A stretch of 64,000 bases of DNA from Nemania diffusa (lineage: Eukaryota > Ascomycota > Sordariomycetes > Xylariales > Xylariaceae). Below are positions 25,291-38,114 of this stretch, one piece after another (position 1 is the stretch's first letter; each line of letters starts with the position of its first letter). Where the stretch lies: the NCBI GenBank assembly GCA_038501195.1, contig JBBPUQ010000002.1, positions 1-64,000 of the forward strand. Reading direction: 5' to 3'. The notes below the pieces were generated by a model, which saw only the letters and a program-made list of their open reading frames with translations, was not told where the DNA came from and searched no databases. Made by a program: the position numbers and the translations under genes.

Positions 25291-25730
25291 TTTTTGCAAC
25301 AAATTAGCAAAAGAACTTTTACTATATAATCACTTTGTGCTATTTAAATATAGTTTCAAATATAATAATAATTATTTAGTTTATAAAGCGTTTCTGTTTA
25401 ATTTTAACAAGTTTGTTTAAAATTTAGTTTAAATTGTTTATATTTTATAAAATCGAAAAAACAAAGCTACAGTAATAACAGAAATATAAATTAATGCTTG
25501 TTTTTATAATGTATATATTACAAATTAAAACATTTATAGTTGATATAAAATTATTAAATATAAATATAATATTAGTTTGTTTTTTAGTTATATAATAAAA
25601 TATAATTGTAGAAATATTTAAATCGAATAAATTGAATAAAATATATAATTTTTTATTGCTAAATAGTTAATGTTGTTAAATAAACAAAGTAGTTTATGCA
25701 ATAAATATTAAAACTAAATAAAACTTTTAT

Positions 25731-25924
25731 TAAAAAATAGAATATATAGCTAAGTAATATATTTCGTTTTTTAGTTTTGCAGTTATAATATGCTTGCTTA
25801 CTTAGTTTAAAAACAAAATATTTAAGTATACTAAATATTTTATTTTTTAGCTGTGTAATTATAGCACGCTTGCTTTTTTAATTAAAAAACAAAATATTTA
25901 AGCATATTAAATATTTTGTTTTTA
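25731..25924. repeat. Cluster of three hairpins of the CGGAATATT family
   Basis: Copies lie at 25,731-25,773, 25,806-25,850 and 25,882-25,924. Arms are of the type TAAAAAACAAAATATTTAAG and AAATATTTTATTTTTTAG. The first copy keeps TTTCGTTTTTTAG on its right arm. The second and third share the flank TGTAATTATAGCACGCTTGC or a variant of it, so the hairpin and its neighbour were duplicated together. Confidence 0.75.
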
Positions 25925-25989
25925 ATTTTTCTTTTAATATACTGCAGCAAAATAAAATATAACAAAAAACAACTTATTGTTGTAACTAT

Positions 25990-27180
25990 AGCAAATTTAT
26001 TATAACAACTGTTTAAAGCAGCAAATTTTTTTTATTTTTGAACTTGTATATATAGTCGAAAATTTAAATAACAAAATAAGCTATAAGCGGGCTTTATTTA
26101 ATTATATATTAAAATTAACTAATATAGTTAATAAAAAAAGCAATACAGTAATTTTTTTTTGTTTTTTCGAAAATATAGTTAGTGTTATTGTTATTAATGT
26201 TTATAATTAGTTTGTAGATTTTTTAAACGTTTATTATAACAAAAAGCAGTATTAGTTGCTTTTTTTTATTAAAATTGCTATTTTTATTAAATATATTGTT
26301 TTTGCTGCTTTTGCTGTTTTTGCTGCTTTTGCTGTTTCTGCTGTTTTTGTTATTTCAGCTGTTATTGTTTTTGTTACAACTGCTATTTTGTAAAAAGGCT
26401 TTATATTTTTGTTTCTTTTTTTTTTTTAAATATAAAGCTTAATTATTTTTAAAACGTAATATTTTTTTGTTATTTAAATTTAAAACTAAAATATTAAGCT
26501 TTTTTTAAACTTTAAAGTTAAGTGTAGTAAAATTTTCTTTATTTCAAATGTAGTTTTGTTTCTTTTTTTCTGCGGATTTTTTATTTGTAAAATTTTCAAA
26601 TATTATATATAAACATTTTTAATAATATTTGAACTAAAAATTATATATATTTTATTTAGCAGCGTTTAAAACAACTTATATTATAATAAACTTTGTACTA
26701 AAAATATTATTATTAAAAAAAATTCAGTTTTTATTAAAGTTTATAATTTTTGTGCTTATATTTTAATGTAAAAAAACTTGTTAATAAATAGCACTTATTA
26801 TAGTGTAGCAGAAATCGAAGCTTTAGTTGTGCTATTTTGTAGTTATTTGAAAAAGTATAAGCAAAAATGTCTACTAGCAATAGCTATTTTCGAAATAAGC
26901 TAAAGTGAGCTTAAGTTTAAGTAATAAAACATCAAAGTTTTTTAGTTTTTTAAAAAAAAGCTAGTAAAAAAGTTATATAAATAAACGTTTAATACTATTT
27001 ATATTAATATATAAAATATAGTTAAACAAGTTATAAAAGTTTAATATATTTTTATATAGTTTTAATTTATTGTAACAAAACAGTAAATATAAAGTTTTTA
27101 ATAGTTTTAAAAACTTTAAACAAAAATACTTTAATATATTGTAAAAATGATTTATTAATAATATTACTAAATAAAACAAA
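25990..27180 (-). pseudogene. Probable coding relic with a Ser/Lys/Asn or Ala/Lys/Thr repeat
   Basis: At 26,290-26,370 the plus strand repeats TTTTTGCTGCTTTTGCTG. On the minus strand this gives NSKSSKNSKSSKNN in one frame and KTAKAAKTAKAAKT in another. The first frame has C at third codon positions and flanks such as FDVLLLKLKLTLAYFENSYC (near 26,900) and NTNYIFEKTKKNYCIAFF (near 26,160). Its stop density, roughly 8 percent, is close to chance, so the assignment is weak. A 68-codon open stretch at 26,973-27,179 lies at the upstream end in a hydrophobic frame and may be chance. No product is recognised. Confidence 0.3.
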
Positions 27181-27564
27181 ATAGTATTGTATTAAATAGA
27201 AGCAATTATTTAATATATAGTGCTTTAAAAGTTTTTAGCTATATGAGCTTTATTAATAACTAGCAAACTAAAGCAGTACTATTTTAAAATAAAAATAATA
27301 TCGATTTTATTTTTTTTTTTTAGTTTTATTTACTTTTTAAAACTTCTTTTTGTTAAAATTTGTTTTATTAAGTTTATTTTAAACTTAGATTTAATAAGAT
27401 TATTATTATCGAGTAAGCTGAATTTTTTTCGTTTTAATTAAGTAAAGTTTTTAATAAGCTGTGAAGTTTTTATAATATAACAATTAAAAAAAATTTATAT
27501 AAATGTTATAATAATTATCTAGTTAGTTTAAAAGTAATTAGTACAAATAAACTCGATAAAAATA

Positions 27565-27611
27565 TTAAAAACGAAATATTTATAAGTATAAATAAAATAT
27601 TTCGTTTTTAA
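27565..27611. repeat. Hairpin of the CGGAATATT family
   Basis: A nearly perfect palindrome: TTAAAAACGAAATATTTATA, a short loop, then AAATATTTCGTTTTTAA. Both arms keep one CG. Confidence 0.8.
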
Positions 27612-28017
27612 AAAAGATTGTTTATTTTATAATCTTTTTTATTAATAGTTGTTATTATTTTTTTTAAATTTTGCTAGTTTAAAACTTAACTTTTTTTTAT
27701 ATAGTTATATTTAGCTTTGCTTTTTTTATATATAAAAAAAATCTTAAATATATTTTTAAAAAACTTTTGTAAATGTTAAAAAGTTTAAACTATTATAAAA
27801 AACATAGTAAAAACTAAATAAAAATAATATTTTAATAAGCTTTTTATTTATTTAACTTTTATTTTTAAAATATAATAAGCTATTATTTTATTGTAAATAA
27901 TAGTTTTGCTAGTTCTGCACTTATTTGCAAAAAAAGCAAAACATAAAAATGTTAACATTTTGTTTAAAAGTTCTGCTATATTTACTAAAAAAAAAAAGTT
28001 AGTAATAAGCTGCAAAA

Positions 28018-28063
28018 TTAAAAAACGAAATATATTTAAATAGCTAAATATTTTGTTTTTTAA
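28018..28063. repeat. Hairpin of the CGGAATATT family
   Basis: Arms TTAAAAAACGAAATAT and ATATTTTGTTTTTTAA around AGCTA. The left arm keeps CG and the right arm has TG. Confidence 0.75.
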
Positions 28064-28614
28064 ATAAAATAAAACTATATTTATTAATAAATTAGTAAAG
28101 TTAATAAATAGTTTTATTATTTAGAGCTATTTTTGCATTTTTTTAGTTAATTTTAAAATAACAAATAGTGTTTTAAACTAAAAGCGATTTTTTTACAGAG
28201 CTGCTAATTGCTAATTAATTAATAGTAACATATTTTTGTTTTTAAGTTTTTATTTTTTCGACTGTTTTTATAGCTAAAGTAGCATTATTATTGCTAGCTT
28301 TATTTTCAAGCTTATTTTTTATAACTTTAAAAGTTTGCTAAATTACATTTTGTTTAATTAGATCTTTTAATTTATTTTTATTGTTAGCAAAAACAATCGT
28401 TTTAATTTTAGCGCTTTTTTTGTTTTATGTTAATAATTTAAAATTGCTAACAATATTTTAGCTAGTTAAAACTTTTACTTAGTTATAAATATATTTGCAG
28501 TTTATAATGTTTAAATATAATAATTTTTGTAAGCTTTTTGTTGCAAGCAATAACAATATTTGCTTTTAAATAGTAAATAATTAAAACAAAATTTTCTGTT
28601 TTTTTTAAAAACTT

Positions 28615-29066
28615 TAAAACTTGTAAAAATTAATAAAAGCATCGTTTATTAGTTTTTTTAGATAGTTTACTGTATAATATTTTTTGTAGCTTTTTTGTTT
28701 TGTATATTGCAATTTAGTAGTTATGTTTGCTTTAGCTGTAAATTTAGAACTAGCTAGTATATTTTTAGCTGTATTATTAGCAGCAAATTTGTTAATATTT
28801 ATTTTAGAAATAGTATATATAACTTTGTTAGTAATAATAAAAAAAGTAATAATGTTTTTGTTTATATACTGCTATTTATAGTAAGAATTATTGCTTAGTT
28901 TGTGTTAGCAGAACTAGTAATAAGCTACTGCAGCTAATGCTTAGTGCTAGTTTTTTACAGCAAAGCTAGAAATTATAAAGCAGCTATTGCTGCTATAAAT
29001 ATAAAAATAGTCGGAAAATGCAAAAAGCAAGTTTTTTGCTGCTGTTACTGTTGTATAACTAATAGT
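28615..29066 (-). pseudogene. Coding relic of about 150 codons, unknown product
   Basis: One minus-strand frame carries only about five internal stops (TAG and TAA) over 150 codons, well below chance. It reads FAFSDYFYIYSSNSCFIISS in its first part, ALAAVAYY in the middle and KLQYTKQKSYKKYYTVNYLK near its end, before TAA at about 28,615. Many retained C bases are at third codon positions (AAC, AGC, TAC, GAC, TGC), the pattern expected of a fungal gene. K and N enrichment again suggests that E and D were lost. I do not recognise the family. It has the same orientation as the relics at 19.8, 21.9 and 25 kb, so they could belong to one long decayed element, but nothing shows that directly. Confidence 0.55.
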
Positions 29067-29318
29067 TAATAGTAAATAATTCTTATTAGTTGGTTTAATG
29101 TTTATATTGAAAAAGCTAAGTATATTATTTGTTGCTTATTAAGCTATTATGTTATAAGTTTTGCTAATATTTATTAATAGCTGTAGTTTGTTGTTTATAA
29201 AATCTAAAAATATAGCAACTTTAAATGTTTTTATATTTATATAAATATTGCAATAGTTGTAGTATAGTTTTAATACAGCTAATATTATAAAAAAGTTAAA
29301 AACAAAAAACAGTAGTAG

Positions 29319-29360
29319 TTAAAAAACAGAATATATAAAAAACTAAATATTTTATTTTTT
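29319..29360. repeat. Hairpin of the CGGAATATT family
   Basis: TTAAAAAACAGAATATATAA on the left and AAATATTTTATTTTTTAA on the right, with a short A-rich loop. Confidence 0.7.
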
Positions 29361-29787
29361 AACTTTATATAAGTAAAATGTATAGAAAAAAATTATGTAC
29401 TATATATATTAATAAAAAAGTGAAACGTGTTTACATTTGCAAAATAAAGCTAGTAAATAAAAAACCTACTTTATAATTTGTAGCAAGTTATACTGCAGAC
29501 TTTAATGTTATATATTTATATATTTTTTACTTTGTTGTAGTTGTAAATAATCTGCGCTTGTGTTACTTTTATAATTGATAGCATTTCAATTAGTAAAACT
29601 TTAGTTTTATTGCAAAAAAAGTACTAAGTTAGCTAAAAGTTATCCAAGTAAGCAGCAAGAAACTTTTGTATATTTTTGTTATAAAAGAAGTCTTTTTTTT
29701 TATAAAAAATTAGTAGTAATTTAGCTATTTTGTAAATATATTAATACATATATATAGCAAAAAATAAAGCATGTAATAAAAGAGGAC

Positions 29788-30070
29788 TTAAAAAACAGAA
29801 TATCTGAAAAAACGAGCAAGCACTTTTAATAAAAAAAAATATAAAAAAAAAAAAAATAAACACTTTTAAAAAAAAAAGTTGTAAAAAATAAAAAAATAAA
29901 AAAAAGTAGAATAAAAAAATAAGTAGATATAAAATATTCTGTTTTTTAATTTTTTAATTAAAGCTAAAAGTACTTAGGTACTAAAATAACTATATATTAA
30001 ATATTTTGTTTTTTAATGAGCTACTTAAGTAATAAAATAACTATATACTAAATATTCTATTTTTAATATA
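29788..30070. repeat. Hairpin arms around a low-complexity insert, plus two half motifs
   Basis: The left arm TTAAAAAACAGAATATC (29,788-29,804) and the right arm AAAATATTCTGTTTTTTAA (29,931-29,950) enclose about 125 bp of A-rich sequence, as at 20,996-21,322. Two further right-arm halves, AAATATTTTGTTTTTTAA and AAATATTCTATTTTTAA, follow a duplicated 50-bp flank at about 29,965-30,065. Confidence 0.65.
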
Positions 30071-30382
30071 TATAATTAAATATAAAAAGATAAAAAATAA
30101 TAACAAATAATAGTTATTAATAGTTAGTTAAATATTAACTACTAATGTTATAAACTTGCAGTATATTTTAAAAAGATTTAATAACTTATTTAGTTAAATG
30201 TAAAAGCTATTATAACTAAAGATTTATATATATATAGTAAATTTAATATATATAAATAAACAAATTTGTAACTATTTACTATTTAATAACATATTAGCTT
30301 ATTGTTATAAATATATAACTGCGTTATTAAATAGTAATTAGCTTGTATATTAAATATATTACTTAATATTTAATTAAATAAA

Positions 30383-30756
30383 TAGTAAAAAAGTAAAAAA
30401 AAGCAGAAAATGCAATATAATATCTAATATTTTTATTGAATATATAGTAAAAAAGTAGAAAAATGTAAAAAATACAATATAATATCTGGTGTTTTTATTA
30501 AGTATATAGTAAAAAAGTAAAAAAGTACAAAAAATGCAATACAATATCTAGTGTTTTTATTAAATATATAGTAAAAAAGTAAAAAAGTGCAGAAAATGTA
30601 ATATTAAATCTAGTATTTTTATTAAGTATATAGTTAAAAGATAAAAAAAAGCAAAAAATGCAATATAATATTTAGTGTTTTTATTAGATGTATAGTAAAA
30701 AAGTAAAAAAGCGCAAAAAGTGCAATATAATATCTGGTGTTTTAATTGAGTACATA
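30383..30756. repeat. 62-bp tandem array, six units
   Basis: Units begin TAGTAAAAAAGTAAAAAA and start at 30,383, 30,445, 30,507, 30,569, 30,631 and 30,693, exactly 62 bp apart. Each contains TGCAATATAATATCT and GTGTTTTTATTAA or a variant. Variants are mainly C/T and G/A; the last unit is two bases longer. The period is not a multiple of three and no frame is open. Confidence 0.9.
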
Positions 30757-30779
30757 TAGTTGATATAAAAAAAATAGAA

Positions 30780-33700
30780 CAAAATTTTAACTAAATTAAA
30801 CAAGTGCTTAAGGTTAACTTTAACTTGTAACTTGTTACAATGTATTTAAAACATGTTAATAGAAAGTTTTTTATTTACTTAAAGTGTTTTTTTGTAAAAA
30901 ACAGTTATAAAACTTTTTTTAAATGTTTTTAAAACTAAAAAACTAGTTAATTTAAAGCTAACAAAGTATAGTTTAGTTTTAAAGTTTAATAAATAGAAAA
31001 AGCTAAGAATTTTAAGTGTAAAAAATACTTTTTAGCTAAGCTATTTTTAAAAACAATTATTAAAAATTATATTTTTTAAAACATATAAAATATAAAAAAA
31101 AAGCTAAACTGTTATTATATTTATTTAATTAATGTTTACTTTTTATAACTGTATTAATTATACTGCTTTAATATAATTTTAGCTGTTTTTTTAGTTTGTT
31201 TTTAGTTTGTAAAGTTTATAACTATTGTATGTTTTATGTTAGTAATAAAAATGTTAATTATAATTGTTTTAATAAATAGCTAAGTTATTATATATTATTA
31301 AAAAAGCTATTTAGTTTATAAAAATATATATATTATTAAATTTAAATAAAACGTAATAATTAAACAGAAAATTTAATATAATAACTTATATTAAACTTGT
31401 GTACTATTAAAGTTAACAAGCTATTAGTTAAAACTATTAACTATTTATTAATTTATTTTGTTTATATTTTATAAATAACTTTATAACAAAAAAAAAACTA
31501 ACTGTTTTAAATAGCTTGTTATATATAGAAATTATTTTATAAAACTATTTAAATATTAAAACTTATTTACTAGTGGTATAATAAACAAAAAGTTTAATAC
31601 TACTATTATAACATATGCTTTTTATATTTAACTTTTAATAACAAAACTTGTTGCTTAATTATTGCTATATAAATAGAAATTTTTTTGTTTTATTTTTAAA
31701 AACATACAATTTATTTTTTTGTTAATTTTTTAGCTTTTACTTTTTTATTTTTTTGTAAAGTATTAGTATATAACAACAAAGTTGTTAAATTAAACTATTT
31801 AGCAAATTTTCGCTTTTAATTTATAGTAAAAACAATAAAATATATATATATAAATATAAATAAACATATAGTTTTTTTAGTTAACTTTTTTTTTAAAGTA
31901 GCAGTTTTTTTAATAAATTTATCGATATTTTTAAAAAGTACGCTAATTACTTTTTTTAAGTTGTTAACAATTTATTTTAGTTTTTGTTTAGTTAATATTT
32001 TTTAGCGAATTTTTTAACAGAAATTTTGTACAATTTAATAGATAAAAACATTTGTTTTATTTAAAATCTTATTTTTAAGTGTTTTTTTACTACTGTTAAA
32101 TATATTAATAACATTAAAAATTTATATATTAATACAGCTATTTGTAAAATTTTGCATTTTGTTAATTTGTTTTTTAAGCATATTTAAGCAGCAAATTATT
32201 TAATAAATTAAACTATTTTATTTAATAGCTGCTACAGTTAAAAAAACAAGCAATATAAAGCTTGTTTTTACAAAGTTGTTTTTATTAACATATTAAAAAC
32301 TTAATAAAATTTTAATATTTAGTATTTTTTTAACTATAATAAAACAGCAAACTAAAACTTCTGTTTTTATAAAAAATATATATTTTCAAAGTTTTTTTTT
32401 ATTTTTAGCTGTTTAAACTTTTTAGCATTTTTGTATAATTTAACAAAAGTATAAATTTTAAAAAAATATATTATTTTTGTTTTTTTTAAAAAAATTTTTA
32501 ATTTTGCTGCTAATTTAAACAAAAAGTACTATATTTTCGCTAATTTTACAAAAAAAGCAGTTTAAAATATTAAACAAATCAGCTTTTTTGTTTTTGTTTT
32601 TTAAATTAGTTTTATATTTGTTGTTTTTATATACTGCTTAATAAGCTATAATATTTCTATATTTTTTATTTTTGTTTTAACTTGTTTTAACTATATTTTT
32701 GCTTAAAGTTTTTTTTTTTTTAATAAAAGTAAAAACATTAAACTAAACTTTTTATTTTTTATTTGTTTTTTTTAAATAAATAGAATATAAGTTTTTAATG
32801 TTACTGCTTAAACTATTAAAACTATATACTTTAAAAAGACTTTTTTTTAATAAAACAAAACTATTATTTATAATATTTACTAGTAGCAAAGTTGCTAATA
32901 CTACATAAACTTTTGCAAGCTTTTTAAATCTGTTAAAATAAGTTAAAAATTTGCTGGCTTTTTTATAAACTTTTTTTGAACTAGCTGTATTAACAAAGCT
33001 AAAATCAGCAAAAAGCTCAAGTAGTTAAAACAAAACAATAAAATAGTTTATATTTGCTATAAAACTATTTTAGCTTTTATTAAATAACTATATAATAGTT
33101 TAGTTATATTTATTTATTATTTTTTAAATAAAGCAGTTTTTAAAAAAAATAACTTAAGTTTATATTAGCTAATTTTTATTAAACTTTAAATCAATAGTAA
33201 TATTTACTAAGTTAATGCTTTTTATTACTTTTTTTTTTTTTTCGTTTAAAGTTTTAGTAAAAGCTTGTAGCTACATTAATATTTCTGCAATAATATAAAA
33301 TTTGCTAAATACAATTATATATTTGCTTATTTTAACAAATTTTAACGTTAGTATATTTTAATAAATAATAATATAAATAATATTAATTATATAGTTAAAA
33401 ACAAAATATAGTAAAATATATTTAATCTTTTTTGTAAAAAAAAAAAAAAAAAGTTATATTAAAAAAAATAAAACTAGTTAATTTTTTGCTTTAAATGATT
33501 TATTATTATAGTTTGTTTTAAAAAAAAAAAAAAAAAACAAAAAATATACTTTTTTTTAAGCTATTTTTTTAGTAATCACTATTAGTTAACTAACTTTAAA
33601 ACTAAATAATATTATATTACAAAGTTTATATATATATAGCTTTATATTAATAATTTTAATTATTATTTATTAGTAAGTAGTTTATACTTGCTATTTTATT

Positions 33701-36700
33701 TAATTTATTTAATAATATATTAAATCGTTATTATATTAAAAGCAGTTTTTAAAGCTTATAATTTGTATAATTGAAATTTGCTTAACTTTTTAATAATTAT
33801 TTAGTTATTATTTACTAATAGTAGTTTTAGTACTAAATGTTTTTTTTTAAAAAAAACTTTTTTCTGTTTTAGTTTGTATATTTATGCAGTTAAAACTTAG
33901 GAAAAAATTCTTACTATTTATTATAGCAAGTAATACAAATAAACTTAAGCTTAAAATAAAAAAAGCACAAATTGATTAAGTATATATAAAAGTATTAACT
34001 TTTTCTACTTTAAATTTAACTTGTTGTTTAATTTTAAATCAGTTTTAAAAAACTAAAATATTTTTTAAACAGCTATTATAATTAACTTAATAAATATATA
34101 TAGCTGTAATATTGTATATATATAAATAATATATATAAGCTTTATTTAATTAAATTGTAAAATAATATATAAAAAATAACATTTTGTATAAAACAAGTAC
34201 TAGTTATATTAACTTGTATATATATATAAAAGCTTTAAAAGCTTTAAAAGCTTTAATATATACAAAATTTAATAAACCGATATTGTAGCAATAATTTTTA
34301 TATATATATAAACAAACTAAAAGCTATAGTACAAACATATAAAAAGTTTGTAATTATACAAGTAGTTTTATTTTTATTTATTTTTTAAACAATACTGCTA
34401 TATAAATATACAAACTTATATAAACTTATATAAATTAATAAAACTATAATTAAGTTTAAAAGCACATTTATTATAGTTAATTTTTATAATATAATAATTA
34501 GTAAACTAGCTAAATTATAAAAAATTAAATATTACTGCTTTAAAAAAACACAGTTTAATACTAAAAAGTTAGATTTACTAATAAATTTAATAATTAGTTA
34601 ACAGAAAAATATCTGCGATTTTTTTAAAACTTTTTAAATATAAACAAAAAAAGTACTTTATAAATAAATCTTTTAGTATAAAATAAAAAGCTAAAAAAGT
34701 TGTTTAACAAATAAAAAAAACTTAGCAAAAAAACTTATATAAAAATAAATACTTATTAAACTAAAAATATACTAAATTTAAAAATAAAAATTTAATAGTT
34801 TAAAATATAACATATATAGCATTTAAAAGTAAAAAAAAGCAAAAAAAACAAAATAAAAAAGTGCTATAAAAATTTAACATACTTTTAGCTCTATTGTTAA
34901 AAAAAAAAGCAGTGCTGTTTTAAAAATTAATATTTTTTAATAGTTTTAATTATATAAAATATAATTTTGCTAAAATTTTAAGTTTATTAATAAAACTAAC
35001 TAAGCAATATATAATCAAAAATTAAAAGTTATTAAAAAGTTTAGCAAAAAAAAAAATAGTTAATTTAACTAGTTATAATTAAATTAATATTAACTAAGCT
35101 AATAATAAAGCATTATAAATAAAAAAACGTTTTTATTAATAAATTTATATATATATAAATATTAATATAAATTTTATAATTTATTTACTTTAAATTGTTA
35201 TTTAAGCAATAAAACTATATACTTTTGCTATATTTTCTTTTTTTACTAAAAAAAAAAAGCAAAAAATACATATAAAAAAAAAAAATAGTTAACTTTACTA
35301 TACTTTGTTTTAAAATTTCCAAGTTAAATTATTATATATAAAAATATAATTAAGTTTAACAAATAAAATTAAACTAATATAACTAAAACAATTTTAAAAA
35401 ATATATTAAAGTAAAACCTGCTAAATATTTTAGTTATTTTAGTTTTTTAATTTTTAAGCTTTATATATATTTATACGCTTTTAGTAAATACTAAGATCGG
35501 GCTTAATGCTTTATACCCAAGCTCCAATTTTGTAATTACTTCCGCTTGCTTGTAATAAGTAATAATTCTAACAAGTAGTATTATAAACAATAAAAAAGCT
35601 TTTATAAAAACTTTTTTTCAAACTTTTTTATTAAGTAAGCTTATTTAAATAAATTTTATAACTTAACTTTTTAAGCTCGTTTTATTAAACCTACTTATAT
35701 TATTATATAAATAGTTTTTATTAACTAAAAATAATACATTAATAATATTTAAAACATTTTTATAAGCTATATATAATAATATTACTATTACAAATTTATT
35801 TAAAACTATTTAAGTACTAATATATTTATTTATTTAGTTTAATATATTTATTAATTTAATATTAAAACTTATATTTAATTTTATATATTTAATATATAAC
35901 TTTTAATTATTTATAGCTTTATATATTTAATATATTTTAAATATAGTATAAAAGTATTAACAAGTTATATTTAATATAACTAAAGCTATTTAATAATATA
36001 ATTTTAATATTAAAGTTGTTTTTTTTTAATTAAAAAAAAAAAAGCATATATTTAAAAAGCTAGTATTATATTTGTTTTATTATTATTGCTTTAGCAGCTT
36101 TTTTATTAATAAGTAATATTTATTTTATATAATATTTTTTTTTTGTATGCTTTTTTATAAACAAAAGCTTTTATTATTATTGCATTTTATATAGTAAAAT
36201 AAACTATTTAAAAATGTTAATATAGCTAATTAGTATTATAATAAAGCGTATGTTATTTTAGTTTTATTGCTATGTTAAAAAACTATATATAAACTATTTA
36301 AAAGCTTTAAAGAAATAGCTATACTACAAGCTTAACAAAAGCAATATTAAAGCAGCGCATTATTTTTTTGTTTATTATATTTATAAGCCTAAATAGCAAA
36401 TATATATTTTAATTTTTTTAATACTATTAAAATAGCTAATAAAAAAGCTTAATAATATTAATTTAGTAATTATATTTAATATTAACAAATAAAAGTAAAT
36501 ATATAAAGTAACAAGTAAAAACTTGCTATAAAAAAAAAAGCGCTAAAAAAAAAAATATACTGCTATAATTAATAATATAACTTATAATAATTTAAATATA
36601 TACTTAAATACTTAGTTATAATATATTTGCTAATATTGAATTTTTAAAGCAATATAAATAACTAAAGTGCTAAAATATATAAATATTTATAAACAGCAGT

Positions 36701-37620
36701 TTAAAATATTATATAAAATTTTTTTATAATAAACATATACTATAAAAAACAAAAACATAAATAAAATTTTTAAGTTTTTTTTTTTTATTTATATTAATTT
36801 TCAAGTTTTTTTTTTTTTTTTTGTATTAATTTTCAAATTTTTTTTTTATTTTTATAACAATTAACGATTACTTGAATTTTTTTTGCTTTTTTATAACTAT
36901 TTTTTAAATCAAAAAATTGTTTGTTTTTATTTTTTGCTATATATTAAACAAATATTTTTATTTTTTTGCTATATATATTATACTTATTACTATTATAGCA
37001 AAAAATAGCTATTTTTAAAATTACATTTAATAAGTTTAATAATACTGTAAATATAGTTATAAAACTAAACTTTATTACTGCTGTTTTATATTTTAAAAAT
37101 AAAAGCTTTACTACTGCTTTTTTTTTAAATAATAAATAGCTTTTTAAATTTAATAGTTATAAATTTGCTTAAACTAAAATTATTTTTAAAAGTATTATTT
37201 TTAACTAAAAAGTTATAATTAAATATAACTAAATAATTAAACTAATATATTAAAATTTCAATAGTATTATTACTAAAAATAAATATAATTTTAACTTTAT
37301 AGCTAATATATTTAAATTTATTATTTATTTTAGTTTTATTAAATTATAAGTTTGTACAAAAGTAAACAAAAAACTTAAACATTTTTTAAAAAAAATAAAA
37401 GCAATTATTAACAAAAATATTTTAAACAAGCAATAATAAGCTTATACTATTAAAAAAAAAGTTATTAAATAAAACTACTATAAAGTTATTAATACTTTTA
37501 TAATATAAACAAAAAACAAACTAAATATAAAACTTATAACATTGTAATAAAAGTATAAAAAAACAGTAAATTTTATTAACTATACGTTTATTAAATAGCT
37601 ATATATTTATTTTTGTAGTT
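30780..37620. other. Long stretch without a legible gene
   Basis: This 6.8 kb is more depleted of G/C than 12-30 kb and holds none of the hairpins or arrays found there. Surviving C is nearly always in AC or GC. The only small features I can support are three AAAGCTTT units at 34,229-34,255 and poly-A or poly-T tracts. The stretch at 35,490-35,560 keeps unusually many G/C bases (GATCGGGC, TACCCAAGCTCC). Confidence 0.4.
34229..34255. repeat. Short tandem repeat AAAAGCTTT x3
   Basis: AAAAGCTTT is repeated three times without change. It is palindromic at its core (AAGCTT). Confidence 0.8.
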
Positions 37621-38114
37621 TTATTAATAAAGCTAATATTTTAAAGCTTTAAATATTATAAGTTTTTTACAATTGCTATACAAAATATATATATTGGTTT
37701 AATTTAATAATTAAAATAACAAAAAAATTTTATAACAGTAAAAATAAAATATACAAAATAATAAAAACAAACTTTATTAACTTGTTATATTAAGCTATTA
37801 ATAGTACTTTAAACAAAGTAATACTTAATTTAAAAAAATATAACTTCGACGCTTTTTTTAAAAGCTTTATAATAAACTATAACAAAAAATCTAAAACAAA
37901 AAAAACTTTAAATTTTAATAATACAAATAAAACTTTAAAATTTAACAATATAAATAAACTTTGTAAATTTAATAAAACAAATTAAATTAAACTAAATAAT
38001 AACAAAAAAAATAAAGTTAACAATTTTAATATTAGTAATAATAGTATTAAAACTTTTATACTAGCAAGTTTTAAAAATATTAGCAATAAATACAAAAGTA
38101 AAACTTTTTGTTAA
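37621..38114 (+). pseudogene. Coding relic with a formerly acidic C-terminal half
   Basis: A plus-strand frame (codons at positions divisible by three) has only four or five stops in about 160 codons, and only one between 37,794 and 38,111. It reads VFYNCYTKYIYWFN, then KKYNFDAFFKSFIINYNKK, then an N/K/T-rich part (KTLNFNNTNKTLKFNNINK) ending SFKNISNKYKSKTFC before TAA. In RIP-decayed DNA N and K often stand for D and E, so the second half was probably strongly acidic. Stops are TAA. I do not recognise the domain. Composition and third-position C (AAC, TTC, GAC, AGC) support a coding past. Confidence 0.6.

Noticed and set aside
26973..27179. 68-codon open frame on the minus strand as an independent small gene
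   Set aside because: Composition (L, F, N, Y) is what A/T-rich DNA gives by chance; kept only as a doubtful part of a longer relic.
18910..30070. Intrinsic transcription terminators from hairpins followed by T-runs
   Set aside because: That signal belongs to bacteria; the T-runs here are part of the hairpin arms themselves.
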